A DNA stretch of 64,000 bases from Flavobacteriaceae bacterium UBA1682 (lineage in GTDB: Bacteria > Bacteroidota > Bacteroidia > Flavobacteriales > Flavobacteriaceae), in NCBI GenBank assembly GCA_002320285.1, contig DCKE01000019.1:158609-222608 (forward strand), given 5' to 3'. This document shows positions 1 through 7,258 of this stretch, piece after piece. Below the pieces are notes generated by a model that was not told the DNA's origin, did not search any database, and was given only the letters and a program-made list of their open reading frames with translations. The position numbers were made by a program, and so were the translations under genes. Position 1 is the stretch's first letter. Every line of letters begins with the position of its first letter.

Positions 1-1
1 T

Positions 2-70
2 ACCCCTGACGGGGTTCCATAATCATGTCACCCCTACGGGGTTTTGTAATCCTTTCAGCACTGACGGGGT
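2..70. repeat. Three REP-like GC-rich palindromic units
   Basis: Three units share the core ACGGGGT. Unit 1 (2-15) is ACCCC-TGAC-GGGGT, unit 2 (30-42) is ACCCC-TAC-GGGGT, and unit 3 (63-70) keeps only the right arm TGACGGGGT. They are spaced about 28-30 bp apart and are far more GC-rich than their surroundings. They resemble repetitive extragenic palindromes, and the array may extend beyond the left edge. The REP assignment is inferred from form only. Confidence 0.45.
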
Positions 71-81
71 TGTAGGTTATT

Positions 82-112
82 AAAAAGCCTGTCTCTATGA
101 GACAGGCTTTTT
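82..112 (-). terminator. Rho-independent terminator
   Basis: A perfect 14-bp stem AAAAAGCCTGTCTC / GAGACAGGCTTTTT with a 3-nt loop. It has T-tracts on both strands, so it can work in both directions. It lies 20 bp after the stop of the leftmost minus-strand gene and would end the Crp/Fnr-oxidoreductase transcript. Confidence 0.9.
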
Positions 113-131
113 TGATATTTAAAATTCGAAA

Positions 132-707
132 TTATAGTTGTTTCTGACCCAAATGTCTGACTTTATCCAACCATTTTTCACGTTGTATAGCCGTAGCATC
201 TTTTACAATACCGATATACGTCATTCTAATCGGTTTGACACCACATAATTTGAGACTTTCTTTCATCTGATACTCACTTGGCGCTTTAGAAAACAGTCGA
301 TAATACCAGCTGGGCTGGTCTAAGCTCGCAATGATATGTGCGGTTTTTCCTTTCATTAACGGTTTAACTCGGAGCGAACCAATAATGGGCTCGTAGGTGA
401 AACCCGGAAGGAACAACCGATCGATAAAGCCCTTCATCAATGCCGGTATACCGTTCCACCACACCGGATGTACCCACACCCAGTGATCGGCCCACTGCAG
501 CAATTCAAAAGCCCTAAGTAAATCGGATTCCAACTCGGTACGCTGTTGGTAGCCATAACGCAAATTGGGATTAAAATCGAGATCCGCTATTCGCAATTTC
601 TTGACCGTAACACCACTGTCGAGCGCACCACTCCTATAGGCTTCACCCAATGCAAAACACAAACTGTTTTCATTCGGATGTCCATCTATTATTAAAATTT
701 TTTTCAT
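132..707 (-). CDS. NAD(P)H-dependent oxidoreductase, Flavodoxin_2 family
   Basis: A 191-residue cytoplasmic flavoprotein of the NQO/MdaB/KefF type, expected to bind FMN or FAD and reduce quinones or other electrophiles with NAD(P)H. Visible features are a beta-strand plus phosphate-binding loop at residues 4-16 (ILIIDGHPNENS) and the family segment WVHPVWWNGIPALMKGFIDR at about 78-97, which carries the flavin-contacting W/N and the helix that follows. Length is normal for the family. It starts 1 bp after the stop of the upstream Rossmann-fold gene, so the two are co-transcribed, probably under the adjacent Crp/Fnr regulator. The true substrate cannot be read from sequence. Confidence 0.88.
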   Translation of the reverse strand: MKKILIIDGHPNENSLCFALGEAYRSGALDSGVTVKKLRIADLDFNPNLRYGYQQRTELESDLLRAFELLQWADHWVWVHPVWWNGIPALMKGFIDRLFLPGFTYEPIIGSLRVKPLMKGKTAHIIASLDQPSWYYRLFSKAPSEYQMKESLKLCGVKPIRMTYIGIVKDATAIQREKWLDKVRHLGQKQL

Positions 708-708
708 T

Positions 709-1725
709 TTAAGCGATGCTAATATTTATGTTCACATTTTGACTTAAAGCGGCACTAAAAGCACCCTTCGAATACAGCTGATGTCCGAAATAAACACCAG
801 GCAATAACTCCTCGTCCGAAAGGAGTTTTTCGATGTGCATCACCGTAGAAAAGGCCGTTAAATTCGCTTGTCCTTTTTCGTTTATCAAGCTGATTTTTAT
901 CTGTTTACCCGTTTTCAATTTTAGTTGTATGTCAAAGGCAGTTTTATCTCCTGTGCCGTTGGCATAGAACAGTTTTTTACGTAACGAAATGGGCAGTATA
1001 TCAAATACATGCCATTTTTGCATCAGACTTAGTAAATGTCCTGATAGGTTATCTCCGTAAGTAATGGCACTGGAAACCGTCGGTATTTGTTCGATATGAT
1101 GCAACACATAATTGTCGGGCGCATCAAAGTGATATAAGTTTAAAGTCGATTTAGAGAATGCAAATCGATGTTTTATAGCTCCTTCAAAATGGCGGACATA
1201 GCTCTTTTTACCCTGACTGTAAATTGCGAACTTCTGAGCCGCATTATATGCCATAAAATCCGCCGCACTCGCACCGGCTTTATCACGCATCGAATAGTAA
1301 ATCAGCAATTTGACCGCTTCTATATCCGAACAGTTGACAGTATCCTGAATCAATGCCGGTACTATACTTCCCATCCAACTCGATGCCAAGACAATGTTGC
1401 TTCTTAATTGTTGGGATACCGCCGTACTATGTGCTACTGCAATAGCCGAACTCGTCTTGGTAATATCCAAGTAGTCCAAAGCGTGCTCGACACAAAATTG
1501 CATTAATTCGTTTTTAGGATCAACGGTATACATCACCACCAAATCAATGTCAGCAGTGAGTATGTTTTGAAAGGTGTGTGGTTGGTCAACATCGATTAGT
1601 ATTGTCGCTGACCCCACTTTTCTACTGCTGATAAAAAGCTTCGCTGAAGTTTGTCGTTCTTGCAGGAGTTGTTGCGTCAATTGACCTTGCAGTCCTGTAC
1701 CTCCTACCAATAAAATATTTTTCAT
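709..1725 (-). CDS. Saccharopine dehydrogenase-like NAD(P)-binding protein
   Basis: A 338-residue protein with an N-terminal Rossmann fold. The dinucleotide-binding loop is at residues 4-15 (ILLVGGTGLQGQ), and a later segment (about 60-70, DLVVMYTVDPKNEL) resembles the saccharopine-dehydrogenase/trans-acting enoyl reductase group. The C-terminal part is less conserved and gives no substrate clue. It is a predicted soluble oxidoreductase in one transcript with the flavoprotein 1 bp downstream. The promoter is in the 121-bp gap behind the Crp/Fnr gene, with a -7 box at 1805-1812 and a 13-bp inverted repeat in the leader. It is not the lysine-biosynthesis enzyme by any evidence here. Confidence 0.72.
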   Translation of the reverse strand: MKNILLVGGTGLQGQLTQQLLQERQTSAKLFISSRKVGSATILIDVDQPHTFQNILTADIDLVVMYTVDPKNELMQFCVEHALDYLDITKTSSAIAVAHSTAVSQQLRSNIVLASSWMGSIVPALIQDTVNCSDIEAVKLLIYYSMRDKAGASAADFMAYNAAQKFAIYSQGKKSYVRHFEGAIKHRFAFSKSTLNLYHFDAPDNYVLHHIEQIPTVSSAITYGDNLSGHLLSLMQKWHVFDILPISLRKKLFYANGTGDKTAFDIQLKLKTGKQIKISLINEKGQANLTAFSTVMHIEKLLSDEELLPGVYFGHQLYSKGAFSAALSQNVNINISIA

Positions 1726-1750
1726 ATTGAGCTGGTGTTTTTGAAATCAC

Positions 1751-1796
1751 ATCACGACCACTTTTGTCCTATCAAACTCAAACAAGTGGTAGTGAT
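1751..1796. promoter_or_regulatory. 13-bp inverted repeat in the leader of the 709-1725 gene
   Basis: The left arm ATCACGACCACTT (1751-1763) and right arm AAGTGGTAGTGAT (1784-1796) pair at 12 of 13 positions around a 20-nt loop. It lies between the predicted promoter (-7 box 1805-1812) and the start codon at 1725, so it would form in the 5' leader. There is no T-tract after it on the minus strand, so a simple terminator is unlikely. An operator or leader structure is possible. Confidence 0.5.
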
Positions 1797-1804
1797 TTTT
1801 CTTT

Positions 1805-1849
1805 CAAAGGTAGTATCGACAAGGACTGCAAAAAGTAGCCAATTGTCTA
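1805..1849 (-). promoter_or_regulatory. Promoter with upstream Crp/Fnr-type dyad
   Basis: On the minus strand the -7 box TACCTTTG (1812 to 1805) matches the Bacteroidota consensus TAnnTTTG exactly. A 14-bp dyad TAGCCAATTGTCTA (1836-1849, 12 of 14 symmetric) is centred 30.5 bp before the box. That is about -43 from the expected transcription start, the usual place for a class II Crp/Fnr activator. The dyad overlaps the stop codon of the Crp/Fnr gene itself, so the upstream-encoded regulator is the natural candidate to bind it (inference). Confidence 0.5.
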
Positions 1850-2407
1850 TAAAAGCGATTTGCGAATTCGCGTCAATTGTCGGGTAGAGATTCCCAAATA
1901 AGACGCGATATAGTGCTGTGGGATCAGATTGAGTTGCTTGGAATAATTTTTCAATAGGTACTCATACCGATGTGAGCCGTTTTGCTGCTGAAATTCGGTA
2001 AAGTGCTGATTCATAAAAACATATTGATTTTCAACGAGTTTACGTCCTATCTTTTGCCAAGCCATACTGCTATCGTACAATTTTTCTAGATTTTCAAAGC
2101 TGATTGCTTCTATTTCGGTATATTGCAGCGCGTGTATGGTTTCCTGCGATTTTTGTTGTTGGATAAAACTCGGATAAGCAGCCATAAATTCATTGTCGAA
2201 AGCAATACAACTCGTCACTTGTTCACCCTTATAATTCCAATAATAACTGCGCAATACCCCAGAAACCACAAACATAAGTTCTCGACAAACCTTGTTTTCT
2301 TCGAGTAGTACCGTGGCTTTTTCAACCGTTCGTTTTACGATATACGCATCGATTTGATTTAATTCGGATGTGGATAGTATGTTTAATGAAGCTAGATATT
2401 CTTTCAT
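1847..2407 (-). CDS. Crp/Fnr family transcriptional regulator
   Basis: A 186-residue one-component regulator. An N-terminal cyclic-nucleotide-binding-type beta-barrel (about 15-125) is followed by a dimer helix and a short C-terminal helix-turn-helix (HYIASYLGISTRQLTRIRK at about 165-183), the form usual in Bacteroidota Crp/Fnr proteins. No cysteine cluster for an Fe-S centre is visible, so the signal is unknown. It lies directly upstream of, and co-oriented with, the oxidoreductase pair at 1725-132. A dyad overlapping its stop codon sits in the promoter of that pair, suggesting local control. Confidence 0.88.
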   Translation of the reverse strand: MKEYLASLNILSTSELNQIDAYIVKRTVEKATVLLEENKVCRELMFVVSGVLRSYYWNYKGEQVTSCIAFDNEFMAAYPSFIQQQKSQETIHALQYTEIEAISFENLEKLYDSSMAWQKIGRKLVENQYVFMNQHFTEFQQQNGSHRYEYLLKNYSKQLNLIPQHYIASYLGISTRQLTRIRKSLL

Positions 2408-2473
2408 TTTTGTTGTAGTAGAGAGGATTAAAAAAAGCTTTTAATGGAACGGTAAAGTATGCTAGTTATGGTA

Positions 2474-2929
2474 TCAATCGATTTGATCGGGTTGTTGTAT
2501 CGGCCGTTCTCCCAAATCTTCTATCACACGCAACAGATAACCATCGGGGTCAAGTACCAGAAATTGAAGTTGACCAAATGCTACGGCATCTGCCGTATAC
2601 CAACATTCTTCCAGGGCAATAAACAACGGCCAATCTGCTATTTTCAGTCTTTGTACAACCGCATGTATATCGGATACTTCTATTTGAAAATTGATTCCCC
2701 GTCCATACGGAGCTTCCAATTTTCCAGTTTCCCATGCGCGGTCCGAATCGTTGTATTGCTCCAACATGATCTGAGCTCCATTTAAATTCAAGTAGGCAAA
2801 TTTCTCCAACGGTCGATCATATGCAACACTAAATCCGATCAGATCACACCAAAAATCCAAACTGCTGCTGATATCCGAAACGATCAACTCGGGGACCAAT
2901 TTTGCCCACTGACCAACTGCCTGATTCAT
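2474..2929 (-). CDS. VOC-fold / bleomycin-resistance-type protein
   Basis: 151 residues with the paired beta-alpha-beta-beta-beta modules of the vicinal oxygen chelate superfamily: module 1 (about 10-65, ELIVSDISSSLDFWCDLIGF) and module 2 (about 75-145, with FLVLDPDGYLLRVIEDLG near the end). The absence of a clear metal-ligand set and the overall shape resemble bleomycin/glyoxalase-type binding proteins that sequester small molecules. A drug-binding role is a family inference only. It begins 1 bp after the stop of the RibD-like gene, so the two form an operon. Confidence 0.8.
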   Translation of the reverse strand: MNQAVGQWAKLVPELIVSDISSSLDFWCDLIGFSVAYDRPLEKFAYLNLNGAQIMLEQYNDSDRAWETGKLEAPYGRGINFQIEVSDIHAVVQRLKIADWPLFIALEECWYTADAVAFGQLQFLVLDPDGYLLRVIEDLGERPIQQPDQID

Positions 2930-2930
2930 A

Positions 2931-3479
2931 TTATTTTACCGCTTTGTTTTCGTCTTCAATTTTATAATGAGTTGTAACCACTCCATTACTATGTTTAATC
3001 ACATCAGTGACGGCCCAATTGGATGCCTTTTGTACTGTAGGAAACAATGGAATACCAATGCCTAAAAGAGTCGGAATTGCCGTAATTTCCATCGCATCAA
3101 CCAAATTGTTATTTAAGAAAAGAGAAACCGCCTCTCCTCCGCCAACCAACCAAATGTCTTTTCCAGTAGTCGATTTCCATTCCGCCACTTTTGAGACGAT
3201 GTCTTCGCCTACAACCTCAACGATATTCGAAATCGATTTTTTAGTACGACTTATTACATAGGTTTGTTTATCAGCATAAGGCCACGGAATATCCATATCC
3301 ACTATGCTCTGATAGGTGCTGCCACCCATTATAAGTATATCAACCGTATTATAAAAATCGCGATAACCATAATCGGACTGCTCGGGATTCGGATATGCTG
3401 TTAACCAATCCAAGCCGCCATCCATGTCTGCGATAAAACCGTCCAACGAAGTGGCTATGTATAATTTTATTTTTCTCAT
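2931..3479 (-). CDS. Dihydrofolate reductase / RibD C-terminal domain family protein
   Basis: A 182-residue reductase-fold protein of the YyaP/RibD_C type. The N-terminal signature IKLYIATSLDGFIADMDGG (4-22), the central DILIMGGSTYQSI and the DIWLVGGGEAVSLFL segment around 110-130 are typical for NADPH binding. These proteins resemble DHFR but usually lack a proven folate function, so calling it folA would be wrong. It is the first gene of a two-gene operon with the VOC protein. A -7 box (TACTTTTG, minus strand, 3534 to 3527) lies 48 bp upstream of the start. Confidence 0.85.
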   Translation of the reverse strand: MRKIKLYIATSLDGFIADMDGGLDWLTAYPNPEQSDYGYRDFYNTVDILIMGGSTYQSIVDMDIPWPYADKQTYVISRTKKSISNIVEVVGEDIVSKVAEWKSTTGKDIWLVGGGEAVSLFLNNNLVDAMEITAIPTLLGIGIPLFPTVQKASNWAVTDVIKHSNGVVTTHYKIEDENKAVK

Positions 3480-3526
3480 TGTTTGATTATAAAAAATCAG
3501 CGTTACTATGCTAATTTGGCTGCTGC

Positions 3527-3600
3527 CAAAAGTACCTTTTATCTGCTAATTTTCCGCTCAATCGTTCTGCTTTTTATCAACAATACACACTGTGATCACA
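3527..3600 (-). promoter_or_regulatory. Promoter of the RibD-like/VOC operon
   Basis: The minus-strand -7 box TACTTTTG (3534-3527) matches TAnnTTTG. A perfect 10-bp palindrome TGTGATCACA (3591-3600) is centred 61.5 bp upstream of the box. It could be an upstream activator site but may equally be chance, since it also lies just past the stop of the next gene. Confidence 0.4.
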
Positions 3601-3615
3601 TCAATACCGTTTGCC

Positions 3616-4593
3616 TTATTCAACCGTAAATACCAGTCGACTGTTCCATTGAATGGAGGTGTTCCATACCTGCTCCACTGCTGTCATAGGGTATACCGAG
3701 GTATCGATCACCAACTGTCCTTTGGCCGCTAATTCAAAAGCTTCAGGCAGTAAGCGCGTAAAAAACAAAGCTCCTTCTTCATCGGTCCAACTGCCTAAGC
3801 CCGATCCAAACAATTGAATGTCGGTACCCCGCAAAATCGACGACGATAATTCCATTAAATCACCAGACATAGCACCTACATTAATAAACTTGGTTTTATG
3901 CGTATAAAGCCCTTTACCCTTTAAGGTTTCTAAAATCATCTTTGCACTATGACCCCATAAATAGTCGACTACAATATCAATCGGACTTTCGGTATCTATC
4001 TCTTTTATCCGTTCGCTAAAAGCCGCTTCAGATTGCTTTAACGAAACAATGGTATCGGCTCCTAAATCGAGTAAAGTGGTTAAAACCGCGTCATTTCTTC
4101 CCGTAACCGTTACCTTTGCGGCACCATAATGCTTAGCCATTTGAATGGCCACTTTTCCAGTAATCCCCGTGGCTCCGTTGATTAATACGTGTTGTCCTTT
4201 TTGCAATTTTGCCCTTAGAACCAATGCAATGACCGATCCCATTAATGCATTGGGTAAAGCTGCGGCGACCTCATCTGTCAAACCGTCGGGGATCAGCACT
4301 AAACTGCTCTTTTTTACTGCTGCTTTTTCTGCCAACATGCCTCGGATTCCAAAACCATATACGCGGGTTTTACCGTCGAGTAGTCCTACACCATCAGTAC
4401 CGATTACCCGTGGTTTAAAGTCAGCCGATTGAGCGGAATAATGCTTGCCACTAGCAATGGCCCTATCGAGGTTTTTAATCGAAACTGCTTGGACATCAAT
4501 AACGACCTCATCACTATTTTGTGGAGCGGCTGGCTCAAATTTCTCTAGATAAACCGGGTCAGCCCCCTTGTTTATCACTGCTACTGCTTTCAT
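3616..4593 (-). CDS. Zinc-independent MDR-type NAD(P)H quinone oxidoreductase
   Basis: A 325-residue medium-chain dehydrogenase/reductase. The N-terminal GroES-like domain runs to about 125 without the zinc-binding Cys/His set. The Rossmann domain starts with HVLINGATGITGKVAIQMAK at about 135-154, a quinone-oxidoreductase-like nucleotide motif, and continues into a conserved GADTIVSL stretch. The predicted reaction is NADPH-dependent reduction of quinones or enones. It lies just downstream of a second Crp/Fnr gene. Its promoter carries a GATAAC-ATTT-GTTATC dyad 29.5 bp before the -7 box, which suggests control by that regulator. Confidence 0.87.
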   Translation of the reverse strand: MKAVAVINKGADPVYLEKFEPAAPQNSDEVVIDVQAVSIKNLDRAIASGKHYSAQSADFKPRVIGTDGVGLLDGKTRVYGFGIRGMLAEKAAVKKSSLVLIPDGLTDEVAAALPNALMGSVIALVLRAKLQKGQHVLINGATGITGKVAIQMAKHYGAAKVTVTGRNDAVLTTLLDLGADTIVSLKQSEAAFSERIKEIDTESPIDIVVDYLWGHSAKMILETLKGKGLYTHKTKFINVGAMSGDLMELSSSILRGTDIQLFGSGLGSWTDEEGALFFTRLLPEAFELAAKGQLVIDTSVYPMTAVEQVWNTSIQWNSRLVFTVE

Positions 4594-4618
4594 GCTTATT
4601 CATTTAAATATTAAGATA

Positions 4619-4663
4619 TAAAAATACCGCACTGCCCCTAGTTCAACGATAACATTTGTTATC
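4619..4663 (-). promoter_or_regulatory. Promoter with TAACA-N2-TGTTA Crp/Fnr-type operator
   Basis: The dyad GATAACATTTGTTATC (4648-4663, arms perfect) overlaps the stop codon of the Crp/Fnr gene. The minus-strand -7 box TATTTTTA (4626-4619, one mismatch to TAnnTTTG) begins exactly 29.5 bp from the dyad centre. The same core and the same distance recur at 29097-29110, which supports a real class II activator site. Confidence 0.6.
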
Positions 4664-5243
4664 AAATACGTTTATTTTTTGCCCACTTACTTTTGATTCG
4701 ACTTAAATGCACTTTTGATATACCTAAGTAAGACGCTATATAATGTTGGGCTATCCGCTGAATCAACTCAGGCCGCTCTTCGACTAATTTTAAATAACGC
4801 TGCTCGGGCGTCAATTTGATAAACGACAAACTGTGCTGCATATAATCAAAAGTACGATCGAAAAGGGCCTCGATAAACAGGTCTCTAAAAACCGGTATAT
4901 CCAAACTGCCGTCAATCAAGGTTTTGATGTCTTTTTTATCAGCTACGAGTAGATCACAGGCTTCAATCGTTTCTATAGTAATCTGACTCGGAATGCCCTT
5001 CCAAAAACTCTCCATCGATGCTACAAGGCTATTTTCTAAGAAAAACTGGAAAGTGACATCGCTACCTTGATGGTTGATCCATGCCCGGATACATCCCTTC
5101 TTTATCCAATATACCTTGTCTGCTATTTGTCCCTCATCTAAAAGTACCGTTTTAGCAGCAAAACTCTCTGCTACAAAAAAGTTGCTATACCTCGCTACCA
5201 ACTCCTTATGGAGCAAGGGTTTTAAAACTAAGCGTTCAAACAT
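4662..5243 (-). CDS. Crp/Fnr family transcriptional regulator
   Basis: A 193-residue regulator with the same architecture as the protein at 1847-2407: an N-terminal cNMP-binding-type barrel (about 25-130) and a C-terminal helix-turn-helix (QHYIASYLGISKVHLSRIKS at about 166-185). The HTH recognition helices of the two proteins differ (STRQLTRIRK versus KVHLSRIKS), in line with the different dyads in the two target promoters. No Fe-S cysteines or heme motif are obvious. It lies 68 bp upstream of the MDR oxidoreductase gene and is a likely regulator of it (inference). Confidence 0.88.
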   Translation of the reverse strand: MFERLVLKPLLHKELVARYSNFFVAESFAAKTVLLDEGQIADKVYWIKKGCIRAWINHQGSDVTFQFFLENSLVASMESFWKGIPSQITIETIEACDLLVADKKDIKTLIDGSLDIPVFRDLFIEALFDRTFDYMQHSLSFIKLTPEQRYLKLVEERPELIQRIAQHYIASYLGISKVHLSRIKSKWAKNKRI

Positions 5244-5740
5244 CTACTGCAATAACTTTTAATTATTAACTCGTTTTCATCTATACTATCAGCAAGTTAC
5301 TACTAAATTCGCAATCCTAATTTGCGGCGGCTGCTAAATTTTAAAAATCAAGACTTATTGACTACTGCCCTTTGACGTACTCCATCATTTGCAAACCCTT
5401 TTCGAGAACCGCTATCAACGAGCAAAGAATTTTTTAAAGCGATCGAAACGAATTGCTAAACCGTAAAAACACTTACGCATACCATAGCCATCACTTCCTC
5501 TTGAGCCTCCCCTTCGTCCTATGTTATTTTTAAAACAATATCGATGTAAAAACCGTTTTTTATATCGTTTTATTTTAAAAAAATAGGTTTTTTGCGATTA
5601 TATCTTTATTTTTATAAGATATACCACTTACTATTCGATTCCATTTTCTCGCTTTTACACTCGCTATTGCAGATCAGCAACACCTCGTTTGCCTACTGCA
5701 AGTTTGAAAATCTATTTATTAAACTATAAAAGTGGACTAT
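5244..5740. other. Divergent intergenic region without a gene
   Basis: About 500 bp between a minus-strand regulator and the plus-strand hydrolase. The part from 5525 is AT-rich with two degenerate repeats of a GT-AAAAACCGTTTTTTATATCG-like sequence. Around 5355-5420 the minus strand reads LIAVLEKGLQMMEYVKGQ then a stop, which could be the tail of a decayed gene. Otherwise nothing is recognised. Confidence 0.4.
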
Positions 5741-6559
5741 ATGAAAAATGCTAAAAATGAAAGCCCCGAATTAAAGGTTTTAGATTATGGAACAGGGCAT
5801 CCGGTTATTTTGATACACGGATGGCCGCTGAGTTCGAAATCCTGGGAATATCAGATCCCCTATTTAGTCGATCATGGTTTTCGCGTCATAGCATACGACA
5901 GAAAGGGATTTGGTCAATCAGCGACGCCTTGGGATGGATATACCTATGACGACTTGGCCGATGATTTACATCAGTTGATAACGCAACTCCATCTCGATAG
6001 GTTTACCTTAGTTGGCTTCTCTATGGGTGGCGGTGAAGTGATTCGTTATTTAACAAAATACGGATCCAAACAGGTCGATAAAGCGGTACTTGTATCGTCG
6101 ATTATTCCTTTGGTAAAGCGACATGCAGACAATCCGGAGGGAGTGCCTCAAAAGAATCTAGATGATATACTCGAAAAGCTGAAAACAGATCGCCTGGCTT
6201 TTTTAAAAGACTTTCACCAAGGCTTTTATAACTATACGGATAAAAATCCTACGGTACATCCCGCTCAATTGGATTTTGATTTTAGCGTTTCTTCTCAGGC
6301 TGCTGCACACGCTACAATCAAAGCAGCGCAGGCCTGGATGGATACGGATTTTAGAGCCGAATGCAAGAAAATTGATATACCTGTTTTAATTATCCACGGC
6401 GATGCCGATCAGACCGTACCTATAGCCACAGCCGGAGATCAAGCACATCAATTGATTAAAAACTCCATCTATAAGGTCTATAAAAAAGCCCCTCACGGTT
6501 TGAATATTACACACAAAGATGCCTTGAATAAAGATTTAGTCGAATTTTTAAAGCGTTAA
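5741..6559 (+). CDS. Alpha/beta hydrolase (non-haem chloroperoxidase/arylesterase type)
   Basis: A 272-residue alpha/beta hydrolase. The oxyanion region HGWPLSSKSWE follows the first strand. The nucleophile elbow GFSMGG places Ser94, with the acid in HGDADQTVP (Asp223) and the His in APHGLN (His252), which is a complete triad. The pattern matches the cofactor-free haloperoxidase/arylesterase group, so it is probably an esterase of unknown substrate. I chose the ATG at 5741. An in-frame GTG at 5732 would add three residues and is less likely. It is followed by the remnant of a short-chain dehydrogenase. Confidence 0.9.
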   Translation: MKNAKNESPELKVLDYGTGHPVILIHGWPLSSKSWEYQIPYLVDHGFRVIAYDRKGFGQSATPWDGYTYDDLADDLHQLITQLHLDRFTLVGFSMGGGEVIRYLTKYGSKQVDKAVLVSSIIPLVKRHADNPEGVPQKNLDDILEKLKTDRLAFLKDFHQGFYNYTDKNPTVHPAQLDFDFSVSSQAAAHATIKAAQAWMDTDFRAECKKIDIPVLIIHGDADQTVPIATAGDQAHQLIKNSIYKVYKKAPHGLNITHKDALNKDLVEFLKR

Positions 6560-6611
6560 AGTATTTTGTATGATGCAATCTAAGAAAATATTAAGGCTTA
6601 AACAGCGGTAG

Positions 6612-6782
6612 CAAAGACCGGAAATTGAAGCTGAAATGATGCCCAATGAGATTGCCCCTTCCTATTTGTTTTTAGCCTCTAATGACAGTCAATTTATCAG
6701 CGGACAAGTATTGCATCCAAATGGTAGTAAAATAATCAATGGTTTAAGAACCATCAAGTTGTTCACTGCTACATCCGATTAG
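6612..6782 (+). pseudogene. C-terminal remnant of a short-chain dehydrogenase (SDR)
   Basis: A 56-codon open frame preceded by an in-frame stop at 6609 and without its own start. It reads PEIEAEMMPNEIAPSYLFLA, then SNDSQFISGQVLHPNGSKIINGL, a near-perfect match to the conserved end of classical SDR oxidoreductases (P-E-IAPSYLFLAS...S-ISGQVLHPNGG-IVNG). The NAD-binding and catalytic YxxxK parts are missing, and the bases upstream do not encode them. It is the relic of a gene that once followed the hydrolase. Confidence 0.75.
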
Positions 6783-7230
6783 TATTTCTGTAAAAACGTC
6801 TAAAATTACATTTTAGACGTTTTTATAAGCAAACGTTTTAATTTCACAAATTTTTTTAGTTGTTCTACGACCTAACCGTAAGGGCGATTTACTTCCTCAG
6901 CTTTTTCTATATTGTAAAGGACCCGCAGATAATTAGCTTAATAGTTTTACCCGTTGCTCCATCACTTTTCAACTGTAATCCAAAAACGCTGTAGTTTCTA
7001 GATCAGGATAAATGAGTGTCAAAACAACTTGATTATTTATCAGGTAGAATTCTGCCTTAGTTTAACGCATACTAATTACCTTTTTATTAGTTTTTTTTTA
7101 ATAATCAATATAGTTAATTTATAAAACCAAATTATCATATTAAAATATTCTAGTTGTTAAAAATGCAGAAAAAATAAATTATACAGTCATATTTTAGTTA
7201 TTTTATATACGATTCAACAGATAGTTTATC
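6783..7230. other. Intergenic region with a terminator and possible gene debris
   Basis: A strong hairpin lies at 6792-6824. On the minus strand at 7061-6969 a 30-codon frame reads TKAEFYLINNQVVLTLIYPD followed by LETTAFLDYS and a stop. It looks protein-like but has no start. The next frame continues with NYSVFGLQLKSDGATGKTI, as a frameshifted relic would. I do not recognise a family. Confidence 0.35.
6792..6824. terminator. Bidirectional terminator hairpin
   Basis: A perfect 15-bp stem AAAAACGTCTAAAAT / ATTTTAGACGTTTTT with loop TAC. It has a T-tract on the plus strand and an A-tract on the other side. It follows the hydrolase and SDR remnant. Confidence 0.85.
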
Positions 7231-7238
7231 TATATTTG
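7231..7238 (+). promoter_or_regulatory. -7 box of the MORN/transglutaminase operon
   Basis: TATATTTG matches TAnnTTTG exactly and lies 20 bp before the ATG at 7259, giving a very short leader. No clear -33 TTG is seen at the usual distance. Confidence 0.6.
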
Positions 7239-7258
7239 GCCGCATAATTATTTTTGAA

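Noticed and set aside
2931..3479. Assignment as folA dihydrofolate reductase
   Set aside because: The sequence fits the RibD_C/YyaP group rather than true folate-reducing DHFR.
3591..3600. TGTGATCACA as an E. coli-type CRP site
   Set aside because: A 10-bp palindrome alone is weak, its distance from the -7 box does not match the other dyads, and Bacteroidota generally lack classical cAMP-CRP control.
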